Assembly: GCA_027487485.1 (NCBI GenBank)
Contig: JAIYDN010000059.1
Location: forward strand, 140,391 to 204,390
DNA: 64,000 nt
DNA from: Planctomycetaceae bacterium
Lineage (GTDB): Bacteria > Planctomycetota > Planctomycetia > Pirellulales > Pirellulaceae
Reading direction: 5' to 3'
A model generated the notes under the pieces. The model saw only the letters and a program-made list of their open reading frames with translations, made no database searches and was not told the origin of the DNA. Below are positions 1 to 10,916 of this stretch, one piece after another; within the stretch, counting starts at the first letter, position 1, and the number at the start of each line of letters is the position of its first letter. The position numbers and the translations under genes are program-made.

Positions 1-2
1 TT

Positions 3-737
3 TCTTCGGTTGCAACCAACGCTAACAGCTACGTATCACCTGCTTCGGCAAGTGAAGATGCACCCGCTCTTTTGAATGAGCCCGCTCCGATGGGCAACGA
101 AGGTGAACCAACGGTTTCGCCAGCAGATGCCAACGTTACCTCGGAAGTTTTGAGTCGGTTGGGAAGTGCACAGTCGGCAGGACGGCTTCGCAACTTTGAA
201 ATCGATGTCTCAACCGTCGACGGCGAAGTATGGACGCGAGGTTATGTGGCTACCCCAGAACAAAAGCAATTGGTTCTCGGTACCGTTCAACGCGTTCCAG
301 GCGTGCGCAAAGTAATCGATGACATCACTGTAACCGGCGCTGTCCGTCGAGCCAGCACGGAAGCTCCAGTTCCATCATCCATGCCTGTTGTCGGCAGCGG
401 AGCACCGCGAGCTTTTGCTCCAAGTGCTTTGACCAACGGTTCGATGGGCGGAGTTCCAATGGGGGCCCCAGGTGCACCCGTTGCGATGCAGCCAGGACCT
501 GCTTATGGTGCTGGAGTTCCAAGGTACGACCAACCAAACATGCCAAGTTATGCATGGCCAAGTTACGCAGCGTATCCAAACTACTCTGCAGTAACCTATC
601 CTAAGCAATACAGCGCTTCAGCATGGCCTTACATCGGCCCATTCTACCCATACCCTCAAGTTCCATTGGGATGGCGAAAAGTCGCCTTGGAGTGGGATGA
701 CGGGCTGTGGTACTTGGACTTCACTCACAAGAAGTAG
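3..737 (+). CDS. BON-domain protein, 5' end outside the window
   Basis: The reading frame is open from the first bases of the window, so the true start lies upstream; the first possible internal start is a TTG at 72. The middle part (about residues 15-70 counted from 72) reads as a BON domain: an alpha/beta segment with the pattern DGEVWTRGYV followed by VPGVRKVIDDITV, typical of BON repeats that bind phospholipid or other envelope partners. The C-terminal half is rich in Pro, Ala, Gly and Tyr and low in complexity, ending in a Trp/Tyr-rich segment (WPYIGPFYPYPQ). This is a common planctomycete arrangement of unknown exact function. A cell-envelope location is inferred from the BON family, not seen, because the N-terminus is missing. 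Confidence 0.75.
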   Translation, partial: SSVATNANSYVSPASASEDAPALLNEPAPMGNEGEPTVSPADANVTSEVLSRLGSAQSAGRLRNFEIDVSTVDGEVWTRGYVATPEQKQLVLGTVQRVPGVRKVIDDITVTGAVRRASTEAPVPSSMPVVGSGAPRAFAPSALTNGSMGGVPMGAPGAPVAMQPGPAYGAGVPRYDQPNMPSYAWPSYAAYPNYSAVTYPKQYSASAWPYIGPFYPYPQVPLGWRKVALEWDDGLWYLDFTHKK

Positions 738-780
738 TCCGATGAAGTCGGTGTGAAGATAAGATCGATGCAAGCATAAA

Positions 781-812
781 AAAAGAGCCGGTAATAATTT
801 ACCGGCTCTTTT
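781..812. terminator. Bidirectional intrinsic terminator between the BON gene and rplS
   Basis: A perfect 14-bp stem (AAAAGAGCCGGTAA / TTACCGGCTCTTTT) with a TAAT loop. The A-rich left and T-rich right flanks give a U-tract on either strand. It sits between the convergent BON gene and rplS and can end both transcripts. Confidence 0.9.
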
Positions 813-853
813 CGTTTGATTTTTATGCCACGCCACAAAGGGGCTGGTTGAAA

Positions 854-1219
854 CTAAACTCGGCGTTCTTTGAGCCGAACTGCCTTGCCGCTTCGCTCGC
901 GAAGGAAGTACAACTTGGCACGACGAATAACAGACCGACGCTTGACTTCGATCTTCTCGATACGAGGCGAGTGAACAGGGAACTTGCGTTCAACACCTTC
1001 ACCACCCACGATGCGGCGAACCACAAACATTTCGCGAGTGCCCGAACCGCTCATCGCAATCACGGTACCACTGAAAATCTGGATCCGCTCTTTGGCACCT
1101 TCTTGGATCTTGGTGTGAACGTCCACGGTGTCACCAATGCCGAACTTGTCGACATTCGCCTTCAAGAAGGGCTGCTCGACCAAGTTAAGAATTTGCTGGC
1201 TCATGATATGACTTGACAA
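854..1219 (-). CDS. rplS: 50S ribosomal protein L19
   Basis: The protein is 121 residues if started at 1219; an internal ATG at 1204 (MSQQIL) gives 116 residues and is closer to the usual L19 length of about 115. It matches L19 through FGIGDTVDVHTKI, the central IQIFSGTVIA block, and the basic C-terminus KRRSVIRRAKLYFLRERSGKA. L19 binds 23S rRNA at the interface between the 30S and 50S subunits. The usual partners (rpsP, rimM, trmD) are not adjacent here, so the gene appears to be a single unit, ending at the bidirectional terminator at 781-812. Confidence 0.95.
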   Translation of the reverse strand: MSSHIMSQQILNLVEQPFLKANVDKFGIGDTVDVHTKIQEGAKERIQIFSGTVIAMSGSGTREMFVVRRIVGGEGVERKFPVHSPRIEKIEVKRRSVIRRAKLYFLRERSGKAVRLKERRV

Positions 1220-1356
1220 TTAAGTTGTTTGAAAACGGGAAATTTGCCCAAAGCCGGAAACGATATCTCCAACCGACATTTTTCCAACGTGAAGGGCCAA
1301 TATGGTGACGGATTCGGCCTGGATTGGGAAGAGCAAAACAGCGTAATTTTCGATGA

Positions 1357-2178
1357 TTATCCAGGTGTCTGATGGAAAACGGTAGGCTGTGCGGCCAAGA
1401 TTCGTCGAAACCATACGTCCGACATCTCTGCCACAAAGCGACAGTCCTCATCGTTCGTCGTCAAAAGATGGTTGCAATTAGGCAAACTTATCAGCGACCG
1501 ACTGTGCCTTGGAGGGGTCGCTTTCAGGTCGTCCTCCAAGCCGCAGTTGAGTTTCGCGTGAAAAAAACCAACGGTTTCATCGGTGGGAGAATGAAAAACG
1601 AGCAATGGCTTGCTCATCGACCGAACCAATGTTCGAAGGTCGTGGGACCTAAAATCGTCGATCATTTGCTTTTCGATTCGGTACTTTCGCCCTCCGATCG
1701 CAACCTCGCCCGTTCCCATGGCGCTGATACTTGGATCCATATGTTGCAGGAGATCGGCTAGGTGATGCGTGTCGCTGGGGGAGGCGATTGCCACAACCCC
1801 TTTCACCAAAGAGGACTCTGCCATCGACATACTTGCCGCCCCGCCGAAGCTGTGCCCCATCAAAAAAGCGGGATAAGCGTACTCGGAGGCAAGGAAATCG
1901 ATCGCCCGTTGTAGATCGAGACGGTTCGTGCTGAAGTTGGTTTGGCTAAAATCGCCCGAACTCCCCCCCAAGCCTGAAAAGTCATACCGCAAGACACCCC
2001 AGCCTCGCTCGGCCAGCTCGCGACTGATCCGAACAATCGCTTTCAGATCCTTGTTGCAGGTGAAGCAATGGGAAAACAAAACAAAACCCAGCGGATTCTC
2101 ACTGGGAAGTTCCAAGATGCCGGCCAGAGTATTGTCAGCATGCCCCTCGAACTGGACACGTTGAGTGGTTCTCGACAT
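1357..2178 (-). CDS. Alpha/beta hydrolase (serine hydrolase family)
   Basis: The 273-residue protein has an alpha/beta-hydrolase fold: an oxyanion-region segment LFSHCFTCNKD, the nucleophile elbow GHSFGGAAS, an acid-turn region with SPTDETVGF, and a C-terminal LPNCNHLLT supplying the catalytic His. It resembles the hydrolase half of alpha/beta hydrolase-OsmC fusion proteins, here without an OsmC domain. No signal peptide is visible, so it is probably cytoplasmic. It starts 4 nt downstream of the end of the small secreted protein gene (2183-2578), so the two are probably co-transcribed. The substrate cannot be told from sequence. Confidence 0.85.
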   Translation of the reverse strand: MSRTTQRVQFEGHADNTLAGILELPSENPLGFVLFSHCFTCNKDLKAIVRISRELAERGWGVLRYDFSGLGGSSGDFSQTNFSTNRLDLQRAIDFLASEYAYPAFLMGHSFGGAASMSMAESSLVKGVVAIASPSDTHHLADLLQHMDPSISAMGTGEVAIGGRKYRIEKQMIDDFRSHDLRTLVRSMSKPLLVFHSPTDETVGFFHAKLNCGLEDDLKATPPRHSRSLISLPNCNHLLTTNDEDCRFVAEMSDVWFRRILAAQPTVFHQTPG

Positions 2179-2182
2179 GGGA

Positions 2183-2578
2183 TTACCGAACTCGAGTCAT
2201 TCGAATTGAACCGTTGTCACCAGCCGCTTGGAAATTTCCAGAAAGCTGACTGCCGTTCACTTGCGCTTGCATTTGGTAACTTCCTAGGATCGGCCCTAAG
2301 GGTTTGTTGGCGGTGAGAACGGTGTTTCCTGCACCATCCATCGATGGGTGCAGATCGGTCCGATAAACAAACGGAATTACCAGGGCGAATCGACCAGCGA
2401 ACCGAGCTTGGTACGAGCCATCCGATTTCATGCTAATTTTTGCACGCATCGGTCCCTTGTGCCCGTTGGCCCCGCTCTGCCATTGGCCCTTCCAGGTCCC
2501 AACAGGGCTTTCCGCGCGGAGCGAACCTGCCACGAACAAGGTAACCAAAAGGAAGAATAGGATCGTGATGTGTCTCAT
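2183..2578 (-). CDS. Small secreted protein of unknown function
   Basis: The protein has 131 residues. The first 22 form a clear Sec signal peptide (MRHITILFFLLVTLFVAGSLRA, shown only to residue SLRA|ES). The mature part begins with SPVGTWKGQWQ and is rich in Gly, Ser and beta-prone residues, suggesting a small beta-sandwich or beta-barrel, in the way many 'XGTWxG' proteins fold as lipocalin-like barrels. I do not recognise the family. It is first in a likely two-gene unit with the downstream alpha/beta hydrolase. Residues 1-20 carry the hydrophobic stretch; there is no lipobox cysteine. Confidence 0.65.
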   Translation of the reverse strand: MRHITILFFLLVTLFVAGSLRAESPVGTWKGQWQSGANGHKGPMRAKISMKSDGSYQARFAGRFALVIPFVYRTDLHPSMDGAGNTVLTANKPLGPILGSYQMQAQVNGSQLSGNFQAAGDNGSIRMTRVR

Positions 2579-2668
2579 GTTTTAACTCTTTTTCGAGGAA
2601 GAAAGCGAATTGGGAAACCGCAGTGACAAGCATCGTGTCACTGGGCACGGACGCACGGGCTTATTTGA

Positions 2669-4090
<1,422 letters not shown>

Positions 4091-4108
4091 ATTTACTTTG
4101 GGCAGTTT

Positions 4109-5062
4109 ATGAATTGTATTCAGTCCCCGGTCTTTATTGCCGGCCACGGTGGAATGGTTGGTTCCGCCGTGTGCCGCAGGTTGGCCAAGGAACCAAATGT
4201 ACGTGTGATTACTCGCACACGTCAGGATTTGGATCTGTGCGACGAGGCTCAGGTGAATCGATTCTTTGAACAGGAGAAACCTGCGACCGTTATTTTTGCG
4301 GCAGCAAAAGTAGGTGGGATTCTCGCCAACAAAATGTACCCCGTCGAATTTTTGACGGACAATCTACGGCAAGAGTTGGCGACCATTCATGCTAGTTATC
4401 AGCACGGTGTCAAGCGATTTTTGTTTTTGGGTAGCACCTGCATCTACCCTCGGATGGCGAAACAGCCAATCCTCGAATCCGAACTCCTAGCCAGCCCGCT
4501 TGAACCGACCAATGAAGCCTATGCGCTGGCAAAGATCGCAGGCTTGAAATTGTGCCAGTACTTTCGCCAACAGTACGGAGTCCTGTTTCACTCGGCCATG
4601 CCTACCAATCTGTACGGGCCTGGCGACAACTATCATCCAGACCACAGCCACGTGCTACCTGGCCTAATCCGCCGCATCCATGAAGCCAAAGTGGCCGGGG
4701 ACGCGAGCGTTACCATCTGGGGAACTGGAACTCCATTGCGAGAATTTTTGCATGTCGACGATTTGGCCGATGCAATACTGCACCTATGCGGATTAGAGAA
4801 CCCACCCGATTGGGTCAATGTTGGCACCAGCTTGGACCACAGCATTTTGACGCTTGCAACTTTGGTGGCAAAAACAATTGGCTTCGCTGGAGCAATTCTT
4901 ACCGACCCAACACGCCCCGATGGAACCCCGCGAAAACTGACCGACACCACTTTGCTTCGATCCACTGGCTGGGCACCAAAAATCGAACTCGAACAGGGGA
5001 TTCGCGATACTTACCAGTGCTTCCTTCGCGAATTCGACTCCGGACATCTCCGGTCCAAGTAG
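4109..5062 (+). CDS. fcl: GDP-L-fucose synthase (GDP-4-keto-6-deoxymannose epimerase/reductase)
   Basis: The 317-residue protein is an extended short-chain dehydrogenase that makes GDP-L-fucose from GDP-4-keto-6-deoxy-D-mannose, for surface polysaccharides. The N-terminal NADP-binding glycine motif is GHGGMVGSA (about residues 13-21). The family segment [12 protein letters not shown], the catalytic Ser in LGSTCIYP, and the Tyr-x3-Lys pair in [10 protein letters not shown] follow. The C-terminal substrate part has [23 protein letters not shown] and [18 protein letters not shown]. It starts 18 nt after enolase and probably shares its transcript. The GDP-mannose dehydratase partner (gmd) is not in this window. 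It converges on the SelA-like gene with only 6 nt between stop codons. Confidence 0.95.
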   Translation: MNCIQSPVFIAGHGGMVGSAVCRRLAKEPNVRVITRTRQDLDLCDEAQVNRFFEQEKPATVIFAAAKVGGILANKMYPVEFLTDNLRQELATIHASYQHGVKRFLFLGSTCIYPRMAKQPILESELLASPLEPTNEAYALAKIAGLKLCQYFRQQYGVLFHSAMPTNLYGPGDNYHPDHSHVLPGLIRRIHEAKVAGDASVTIWGTGTPLREFLHVDDLADAILHLCGLENPPDWVNVGTSLDHSILTLATLVAKTIGFAGAILTDPTRPDGTPRKLTDTTLLRSTGWAPKIELEQGIRDTYQCFLREFDSGHLRSK

Positions 5063-5068
5063 CCAAAA

Positions 5069-6421
5069 CTAATCGACCTTCACGATCCATCGGTCTTCAT
5101 CGGGCTCGATGGTTCGCATCACGAATTCGACATGGTCCGATTGCACATTGGACCACACCGGAACCGGCGCCATTGCAAACTGCTCCGCTAGAGCCGATGC
5201 AGAGATCGATTTCGGGAATAGCTGCAATACGGCCGAGTCCAGCCGGACGGAGCTCCAGACGCCCGCCCCAATACGACATGACTTTTTCTCGATAGCAACT
5301 CGCTCGAGGGAAGGGTGCATGGCCAACTGAGTTGCCAGTCGTTTGGCCCTATGATCCAGATTGTCGAGACTCGTCGATAAAGAAGCACCGATCGGAAGCT
5401 GTATCCAATCTTCCAAGGTGGTCGACGCTTGGAGCGTTCGGAGCAAAGCCGCTTTGGTATCGCTGCTCGCCTGCCAACCGACACTGTCAGCCATTTTGGT
5501 AATTGACTCCAAGATCTCATTCTTGCCTAAGAGGATTCCACAACTAGGTCCGCCCAAAAATGCATCGCCTGGAACGATCACGAGCTCGACGTTCTTTTCC
5601 CAGCTTTCAGAAATGACTCTGGACTGCACCCCCAGTTCGCTCAGATCATGCAGTGAACCATCCATCAAGATCTCGATGATCGAAGCGCTTTGTTGCACCG
5701 CCACATCGATGCTACTACGTCGATGTTCCCGCCGCGACTCGATCGACAGGGCGTTGGGTGATGCCATTAGCAAAACTCCGTTCGGTGCGGTCAGCGCTTC
5801 GCTGAAATCCGATCGTTCGCAATCTTGCATGGTTCCAATCTCGATCGTGCGAACCTTGGCTTGATCCAAGATCGCTCGGACATTACCACCAGGCGTTGTG
5901 CCGCTTTGCGGAAGGCGAATGCAGTCCACCCTAGGCAGCACCCATTGCGATCCTTTCCCGGAGGCAACATCTGCGCATGCCGCCAGATAAAGTGCGATGG
6001 ATATATTCGGAACGATCAGCACTGACGGGGCGCTAGTCATGCCCATGAGCAAATGGTTCAGCTGCGTATCCAGCTTGGTCGTCTCAGCGTATTGGGTATG
6101 GAGCTGATGCAATGTTCCAACAGCGTCTGCCCCTAAACGATGTGTGCACCAGCGACTTGAAAACAACTCGCCCGTAGCATTGATTCCCGGAGTTAGTCCT
6201 GGTTGAGCGTTGCGCAGCCAGGGCTCGGACACACTTTCCATCCACTTCCCGGTCTGCTGCAAGATTTGTTGGATGTTGCTAGCTTGCAACGTATCCTTCC
6301 AACCAAGTTTTTGGGCCGCGTCCTTCAGTGCAGAGATCAACGCGGGTTGAGCTACCAATTGGGACAGTTGTTTCACTGCCTCTACAGGCAGGAGATCCTT
6401 GAACGGTCCTGGAATTCGCAT
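5069..6421 (-). CDS. SelA-like (selenocysteine synthase family) protein lacking the PLP lysine
   Basis: The 450-residue protein has the overall order of bacterial SelA (L-seryl-tRNA(Sec) selenium transferase): an N-terminal helical segment (RIPGPFKDLLPVEAVKQL), NATGELFSSRW at about residues 81-91 where SelA has its NATG motif, and a PLP-domain core. At the position of the SelA cofactor lysine (GDK-LLGGPQ-G in true SelA) this protein reads GDAFLGGPSCG (residues 285-295), so the Lys is replaced by Ala. The glycine-rich phosphate/loop region around it is kept. Without the lysine, normal PLP Schiff-base chemistry is unlikely. The C-terminal part is poorly conserved. No selB or selC is visible nearby. 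It may be a repurposed or structural relative rather than a selenocysteine enzyme. It precedes the TPR gene at 6440-7498 downstream of it on the same strand. Confidence 0.7.
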   Translation of the reverse strand: MRIPGPFKDLLPVEAVKQLSQLVAQPALISALKDAAQKLGWKDTLQASNIQQILQQTGKWMESVSEPWLRNAQPGLTPGINATGELFSSRWCTHRLGADAVGTLHQLHTQYAETTKLDTQLNHLLMGMTSAPSVLIVPNISIALYLAACADVASGKGSQWVLPRVDCIRLPQSGTTPGGNVRAILDQAKVRTIEIGTMQDCERSDFSEALTAPNGVLLMASPNALSIESRREHRRSSIDVAVQQSASIIEILMDGSLHDLSELGVQSRVISESWEKNVELVIVPGDAFLGGPSCGILLGKNEILESITKMADSVGWQASSDTKAALLRTLQASTTLEDWIQLPIGASLSTSLDNLDHRAKRLATQLAMHPSLERVAIEKKSCRIGAGVWSSVRLDSAVLQLFPKSISASALAEQFAMAPVPVWSNVQSDHVEFVMRTIEPDEDRWIVKVD

Positions 6422-6439
6422 GATGGTCCTGTTTGACCG

Positions 6440-7498
6440 CTATTTCTTAAGCCAAAGAGATGTGGGGTACAATTTTGCAAGACGCGACTTGGCTTCTGTC
6501 GCGCGTTGGTTCTCACCTATCTTAGGCCAAAGCTGCGAAAGCCAATAGAGAGCTTCTGCATGGGCTTCGATCTCACTGGCATACAAGAGATCGGTCTTCA
6601 AATAAGAAAGAATCGCTTCTTCGTTGCGTCCTGCCGTTAGCAAGATGCCTCCCATGGCATTGTAGAGTTCCGAAAAAAGCTCGGCATCGCTAGAGTCCCC
6701 TTCGTCGACCATCTTCTCAAGGGCTGCAAGCGCTTGATCCGCTTTCCCGTCGGTTGCATCGCAACCGATCAGTCCGACGCTGGCAAGTTTCTTGAGCTTC
6801 AGTGAGGCGGGATCGGAGACTTGTGCTTGCGTCACGACTTCAAACTTCGCCCGAGCTTCCGCGGTCTTTTTGAGAGCGAGAAGGGCTTTGCCCGCCAAGT
6901 AGCCACCCTTCACTTTCAAATCAGGGAAAGGGGCACCAGCAAGAACTCCGAAGTACTTCGCCGCTTGATCAGGAGCTCCTAAGGCCATGGCAAGTTCACC
7001 AAGCTTTTCCGAAGCCGTATAAAAATGATTCGAGGTGCTGTTTTCTTTAGCCCATGCCAAAAGCAGTTTTTGAGCCGCATTGGCATCCCCTTTTCCTTGC
7101 AAGGCGTTGGAAGCGGCCAGATACCCTCGATAAAAATCGTAATCTTGCTTAACGACGGGGGACTTAAGGGTGTCGTCCGCAACCTTCTTAAACTCTTGAA
7201 TGGCCTGATCGATGTTCCCTTGGCTAATCAGGTCTTTGGCCTTTGTTAACGGTTGGGGTTCGCCGTCGTTGATGATACGAGCAATCTCATTGGTGGCAAC
7301 GTTTTGATTCGCTCCTTTGACTTCGATGACGACCTTGTCTCGGGTTCGCTCGATAATTTTGCCTCGAATGGCAACGCCGCCTTTCAGCGTGAAAATGCGA
7401 TCCTCTTGAGCGACAGCGATGCTTGACATCCACGCAAACGAGACAACTGCAACGCAGAGCGATAGGGAAAGTTGACGGTTCATACTTGTTAGGATCAT
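6440..7498 (-). CDS. Secreted tetratricopeptide-type protein
   Basis: The protein has 352 residues, with a Sec signal peptide near the N-terminus (hydrophobic LSLSLCVAVVSFAWMSSIAVA, cleavage after AVA|QEDR). An internal ATG at 7483 (MNRQLSL) is an equally good start. Residues about 33-75 form a short beta segment (FTLKGGVAIRGKIIERTRDKVVIEV), of the kind seen in planctomycete proteins that begin with a small SH3-like barrel. The rest is alpha-helical with TPR-like repeats (QGNIDQAIQEFKKVADD; AGRNEEAILSYLKTDLLY). It likely acts in the periplasm or paryphoplasm as a protein-interaction scaffold. It lies 38 nt downstream of the 1041-residue TPR gene and is probably co-expressed with it and with the SelA-like gene. 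Confidence 0.75.
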   Translation of the reverse strand: MILTSMNRQLSLSLCVAVVSFAWMSSIAVAQEDRIFTLKGGVAIRGKIIERTRDKVVIEVKGANQNVATNEIARIINDGEPQPLTKAKDLISQGNIDQAIQEFKKVADDTLKSPVVKQDYDFYRGYLAASNALQGKGDANAAQKLLLAWAKENSTSNHFYTASEKLGELAMALGAPDQAAKYFGVLAGAPFPDLKVKGGYLAGKALLALKKTAEARAKFEVVTQAQVSDPASLKLKKLASVGLIGCDATDGKADQALAALEKMVDEGDSSDAELFSELYNAMGGILLTAGRNEEAILSYLKTDLLYASEIEAHAEALYWLSQLWPKIGENQRATEAKSRLAKLYPTSLWLKK

Positions 7499-7536
7499 GA
7501 GGTAACGAAGAGAGTGAAGTTGCGAGTGACTGAATC

Positions 7537-10500
7537 TTAGTTGGAGGGAGCCGGATCGACTTTAGGTCTAAATTCATTTAAGCCAATCGCGGGTTTTCCA
7601 AGTTCTTGTTGGATCTCCAAGGTCAGCTTTTCAAACTTAGCGAGTGATTCGGGACCACCCAATTCAGGGTAGGTTTGCATCGTTTGGCGAATATCCGATA
7701 GGGCTCGATCAAGAGTCTTTTTCTTGGCATCGCCAGATTCGGACGATGCCATCAACTTGCGACAAACAGCAACGTTTAATCGAGCTTCAAAAAAGATATC
7801 TTTGAAGTCGTTTAACCTTTTGGATGTGACCGTGCTGATGGTGCCCCAGCCCCAGACTTGATTCACTTTTTTGTCGTTGGGTTCCGAGCCTAACAGGGCC
7901 TTCTTGAGAAGCTCTTTATCTTGGCCAGCCGCCCATGCCTGCAAGTTACGAGCGGCTTCCACTTGGATGGTCAAGTTGCTTGCGGACTTTTTGAGCGTTT
8001 GAACGAATATCGCATTCGCTTCTTCGAACTTGCCTGATCCGCTTTTGGCCAAGCCAAGCTTCAACTGAAATTCCTCGGGCTTCCGTTTAGCATCAATCAA
8101 ATCCGACTCAGGCTTCGTTGCAATCTTACTAAAAGCAGACTCCGCGATTGCCATCAAGTTTTTGCCATTAGCCTCCAAGGAAGGCGTTTTTAACATGGTG
8201 GTCGCCACCACAAAGATGGATGTACCAGCCGAATCAAGAGTGCTGATGTCCGAGCTCACGGACACTAACTGCTCAATCAGAAGGCCGAATGCTTCTGCCA
8301 GTTTGACTTGCTCGTTGATGTCCTTGGTCGCTTCCAGTTTTGATTGAAGCTCGATGGCGAGATTTCGAAGCGAATTGGTGAGAAGCGTATCGTCTCCTGC
8401 GGTCAAGGTCTTCATCTTGCCAACCAGATTAGATACATCGTCAGCCACAAGCGTACGTTTGCCCATTCCGGAGGCTTGAACCATCGCTTGCAACATGATC
8501 CGATAACCTTCAAGCTTGGTATTCGATTCCAAATTGAGTACGGATTCAATAAGGCTGATCACTCCTTTGTCTTTGGCTTCTAAAACAGACAACGCTTCAT
8601 CCACGCGATCGGACGCAAGGTAGATGCTTGCCAGCGCGTTCACGCCGGATACCAAAATCTTATCGGCCTTCGAAGGATCCAAATCTTTGAAAGTGGCGGC
8701 CAGTAATTTCTCAGCTCGATCCTTCAAGCTGATATCCTCGGCCGTTTCCGTTGTCTTTTCTGCTCGATGCTTGGCCGCAGCTTTGCGGTAATCACCCCAC
8801 AAGATTTGCCCCAGCATACTTGCGCCGCCACCTCCCTGGCCGTCTGCCAAGGCAACGTACTGCTCCGCCTTGTCATACATTTTGTGAATCAAGGCCAGCT
8901 TCACCAAAAGGTCAACTGCATTGGTGGCTTCCTCCGATTCGGGCGAGGTTTGTCGAAGACGTTTGGCCAAGGACTCGAGCGGGCGCATCAATACTATTTG
9001 TTGCTCCGGGGCGGCATCCACAATCAATTTGTTCAGCCCCATCAAAGCGAATCCGCCGGCCTTTTCAGCTTTGTCGGTACCGTTGGCAGAAACCAACAAG
9101 TCTTGAGCAACCGCAATGGACTCCCAAATCTGATCGGTGCGAAGCAATAAGTAGGCGAGCAAAAATCTTGCTTCCAACAAGTCATCGCGAGAATCTTTTT
9201 CGTTGTATTGCTTCAAGCCTCGTCGATACAACTCAATCGCCTGTTGACGATCTCGCATCGAATCGGCCTTGATCTCCTCCAATTGCTGTGTGAGAGCGGG
9301 CTTGTCTGCTTCGCTGGCGGATTGAAGCTGCTTTTCTACCACAGGAAGGGTGGAATCGGCGTCTTCCGCTCGATTCAACCGTTCGCGGCCTGCTTTGATC
9401 GAGTCCGCAAAGTTTCTTGATTCGGGCAATTTCACGTCCACCTTTTCGGCCACTTCGACCCCGAGTTCCCCGAGCAGGATTTTGGCCTTTCGAACCGACT
9501 CAAGCACGCCTAGGTCCCGAGACGATTGCCGCTTGACGATTGCCTGAAGTAGCTCGCGAGCTTCCCTGCGATTATTGCGAATCTTGTTATCATCTTTTGC
9601 ATCGATCTTAGGAACGTAAGCCAATCGAGCTTCGGCAATTGCAAGTTGAAGATCGATCCACTCCGGTTCCGATTTTTCGTTTCCGCCAACTCCCTTCAGA
9701 GCTTCATCACCGCGAGCGATCGCTGCTTCGTACTTAGCGGTCTTCTCACTCGAATCCAATCGAATGATTCCAGCGATCGCTTGCACTCGCCAAGTCTTGA
9801 AGATCCCCTGACCTTCATTCTCGGCAACGCGCGTGTAGCTGTCGCGTGCTTCTTCTACTTTTCCAAGTTGGCTCTGCACGTCGGCTCGATACAACAAGCT
9901 CAGCATGCGCCGCCCTGCTTCGGTTGAGGCGCTGGTTTTATCGATGATTTGAGACAACGCTGCTTCCGACTTTTCCAGCCATTGACGCGATTCCGCAGAG
10001 TCCGATGCATAGGTTTGGCCGACATACTCCATCATTTTTGCGGAGAGGATCTGAGCCTGGCGGTACTCTGCTTGATAACGGTCTCGACGCTCCTTCCCCT
10101 TGGTGTCGTCTGGCTTGATCTTGTCCCCCTTCATGGCTTCAAGAATGGGCTTAAGTTCTTCGATGATACGATTGTAAAGATCAAGAGCTTCGGTATAGGA
10201 TTCTCGAGCCTTGACGCGGAGGTTTTCGGCAGTGTCTTTGTTCTCGTCTTTCTTACTTTCCGCGATCGCCGTTTGAGCTCGGCTCAAAAGCAAGTCACCC
10301 AACTTGGTCTGTGCCTCGCTGCGTCGCAAGTGATTCGGGAACTGAGTCAGAAAGGCTTTGTAATCCTTTTCAATTGCAGCAACGCGTTCATCCCGTTGCT
10401 GGACCGTCTTGCTGGCCATCAAGGAGTCTTGTAACAACAAGATTCGCTCCAATGGCAGATCTTCCTTCATGCTCTCTGGCAACCGATTCTGCGCTACGCT

Positions 10501-10662
10501 GATCTCAAGGTACTTGAGCCCAATCTCGTACATCTTCTCTTCGCGCAGCCGGTCCAAAAACTTCTTGACCGGCTCCTCGCCAAACAACACGAATCCATGG
10601 ATTAACGAAAAGGCGAATGCAATGCTGACGGCTTTCGTCAGCGGTTGAAAGAGCGCTTGCAT
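7537..10662 (-). CDS. Large secreted TPR-repeat protein
   Basis: The 1041-residue protein begins with a signal peptide (hydrophobic AFSLIHGFVLFGE region within the first 28 residues) followed by an almost entirely helical sequence. TPR-like units are seen along its length: AQTKLGDLLLSRAQTAIAES, ARESYTEALDLYNRII, ESRQWLEKSEAALSQII, VEEARDSYTRVAENEGQG, and GSGKFEEANAIFVQTLKKSA near the end. Many Lys/Glu-rich helices suggest coiled-coil or solenoid structure. No enzymatic motif is visible. It is the first gene of a minus-strand series with the smaller TPR protein and the SelA-like protein; the gaps are 38 and 18 nt. A scaffold role in the cell envelope is inferred from the fold. Confidence 0.75.
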   Translation of the reverse strand: MQALFQPLTKAVSIAFAFSLIHGFVLFGEEPVKKFLDRLREEKMYEIGLKYLEISVAQNRLPESMKEDLPLERILLLQDSLMASKTVQQRDERVAAIEKDYKAFLTQFPNHLRRSEAQTKLGDLLLSRAQTAIAESKKDENKDTAENLRVKARESYTEALDLYNRIIEELKPILEAMKGDKIKPDDTKGKERRDRYQAEYRQAQILSAKMMEYVGQTYASDSAESRQWLEKSEAALSQIIDKTSASTEAGRRMLSLLYRADVQSQLGKVEEARDSYTRVAENEGQGIFKTWRVQAIAGIIRLDSSEKTAKYEAAIARGDEALKGVGGNEKSEPEWIDLQLAIAEARLAYVPKIDAKDDNKIRNNRREARELLQAIVKRQSSRDLGVLESVRKAKILLGELGVEVAEKVDVKLPESRNFADSIKAGRERLNRAEDADSTLPVVEKQLQSASEADKPALTQQLEEIKADSMRDRQQAIELYRRGLKQYNEKDSRDDLLEARFLLAYLLLRTDQIWESIAVAQDLLVSANGTDKAEKAGGFALMGLNKLIVDAAPEQQIVLMRPLESLAKRLRQTSPESEEATNAVDLLVKLALIHKMYDKAEQYVALADGQGGGGASMLGQILWGDYRKAAAKHRAEKTTETAEDISLKDRAEKLLAATFKDLDPSKADKILVSGVNALASIYLASDRVDEALSVLEAKDKGVISLIESVLNLESNTKLEGYRIMLQAMVQASGMGKRTLVADDVSNLVGKMKTLTAGDDTLLTNSLRNLAIELQSKLEATKDINEQVKLAEAFGLLIEQLVSVSSDISTLDSAGTSIFVVATTMLKTPSLEANGKNLMAIAESAFSKIATKPESDLIDAKRKPEEFQLKLGLAKSGSGKFEEANAIFVQTLKKSASNLTIQVEAARNLQAWAAGQDKELLKKALLGSEPNDKKVNQVWGWGTISTVTSKRLNDFKDIFFEARLNVAVCRKLMASSESGDAKKKTLDRALSDIRQTMQTYPELGGPESLAKFEKLTLEIQQELGKPAIGLNEFRPKVDPAPSN

Positions 10663-10809
10663 CGGATCATTCCAAAAGACGGGGGAGGTTTACGCATCTT
10701 CGAAATCGAAGCTGCACTGGTGACGAGTGAGGAGACCTTGTCCAACAGTATTGTAACCGAGAATGTGAAAAGGGGTTATTTTTGACTGCTGATTTCGTAG
10801 GTAACTCGG

Positions 10810-10839
10810 CTTGCCCCCCTGCAAACCCAGGGGGACAAG
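10810..10839. other. GC-rich hairpin between the cytochrome and TPR genes
   Basis: Arms CTTGCCCCCCTG and CAGGGGGACAAG form a 12-bp stem with one C-A mismatch around a short loop. There is no T-run on the minus strand, so if it ends the upstream cytochrome transcript it would need help from Rho; it may only be a transcript-stabilising structure. Confidence 0.45.
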
Positions 10840-10916
10840 GAACGAGCTCGATCAGCGATTGCCGCGCAGCGGATTTCCTGGCGAACAAGGAATCCTATCT
10901 ACATTCCAGGAAGCTT

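Noticed and set aside
848..1216. Plus-strand open frame opposite rplS
   Set aside because: It is the complement of a certain ribosomal protein gene and has no coding signal of its own.
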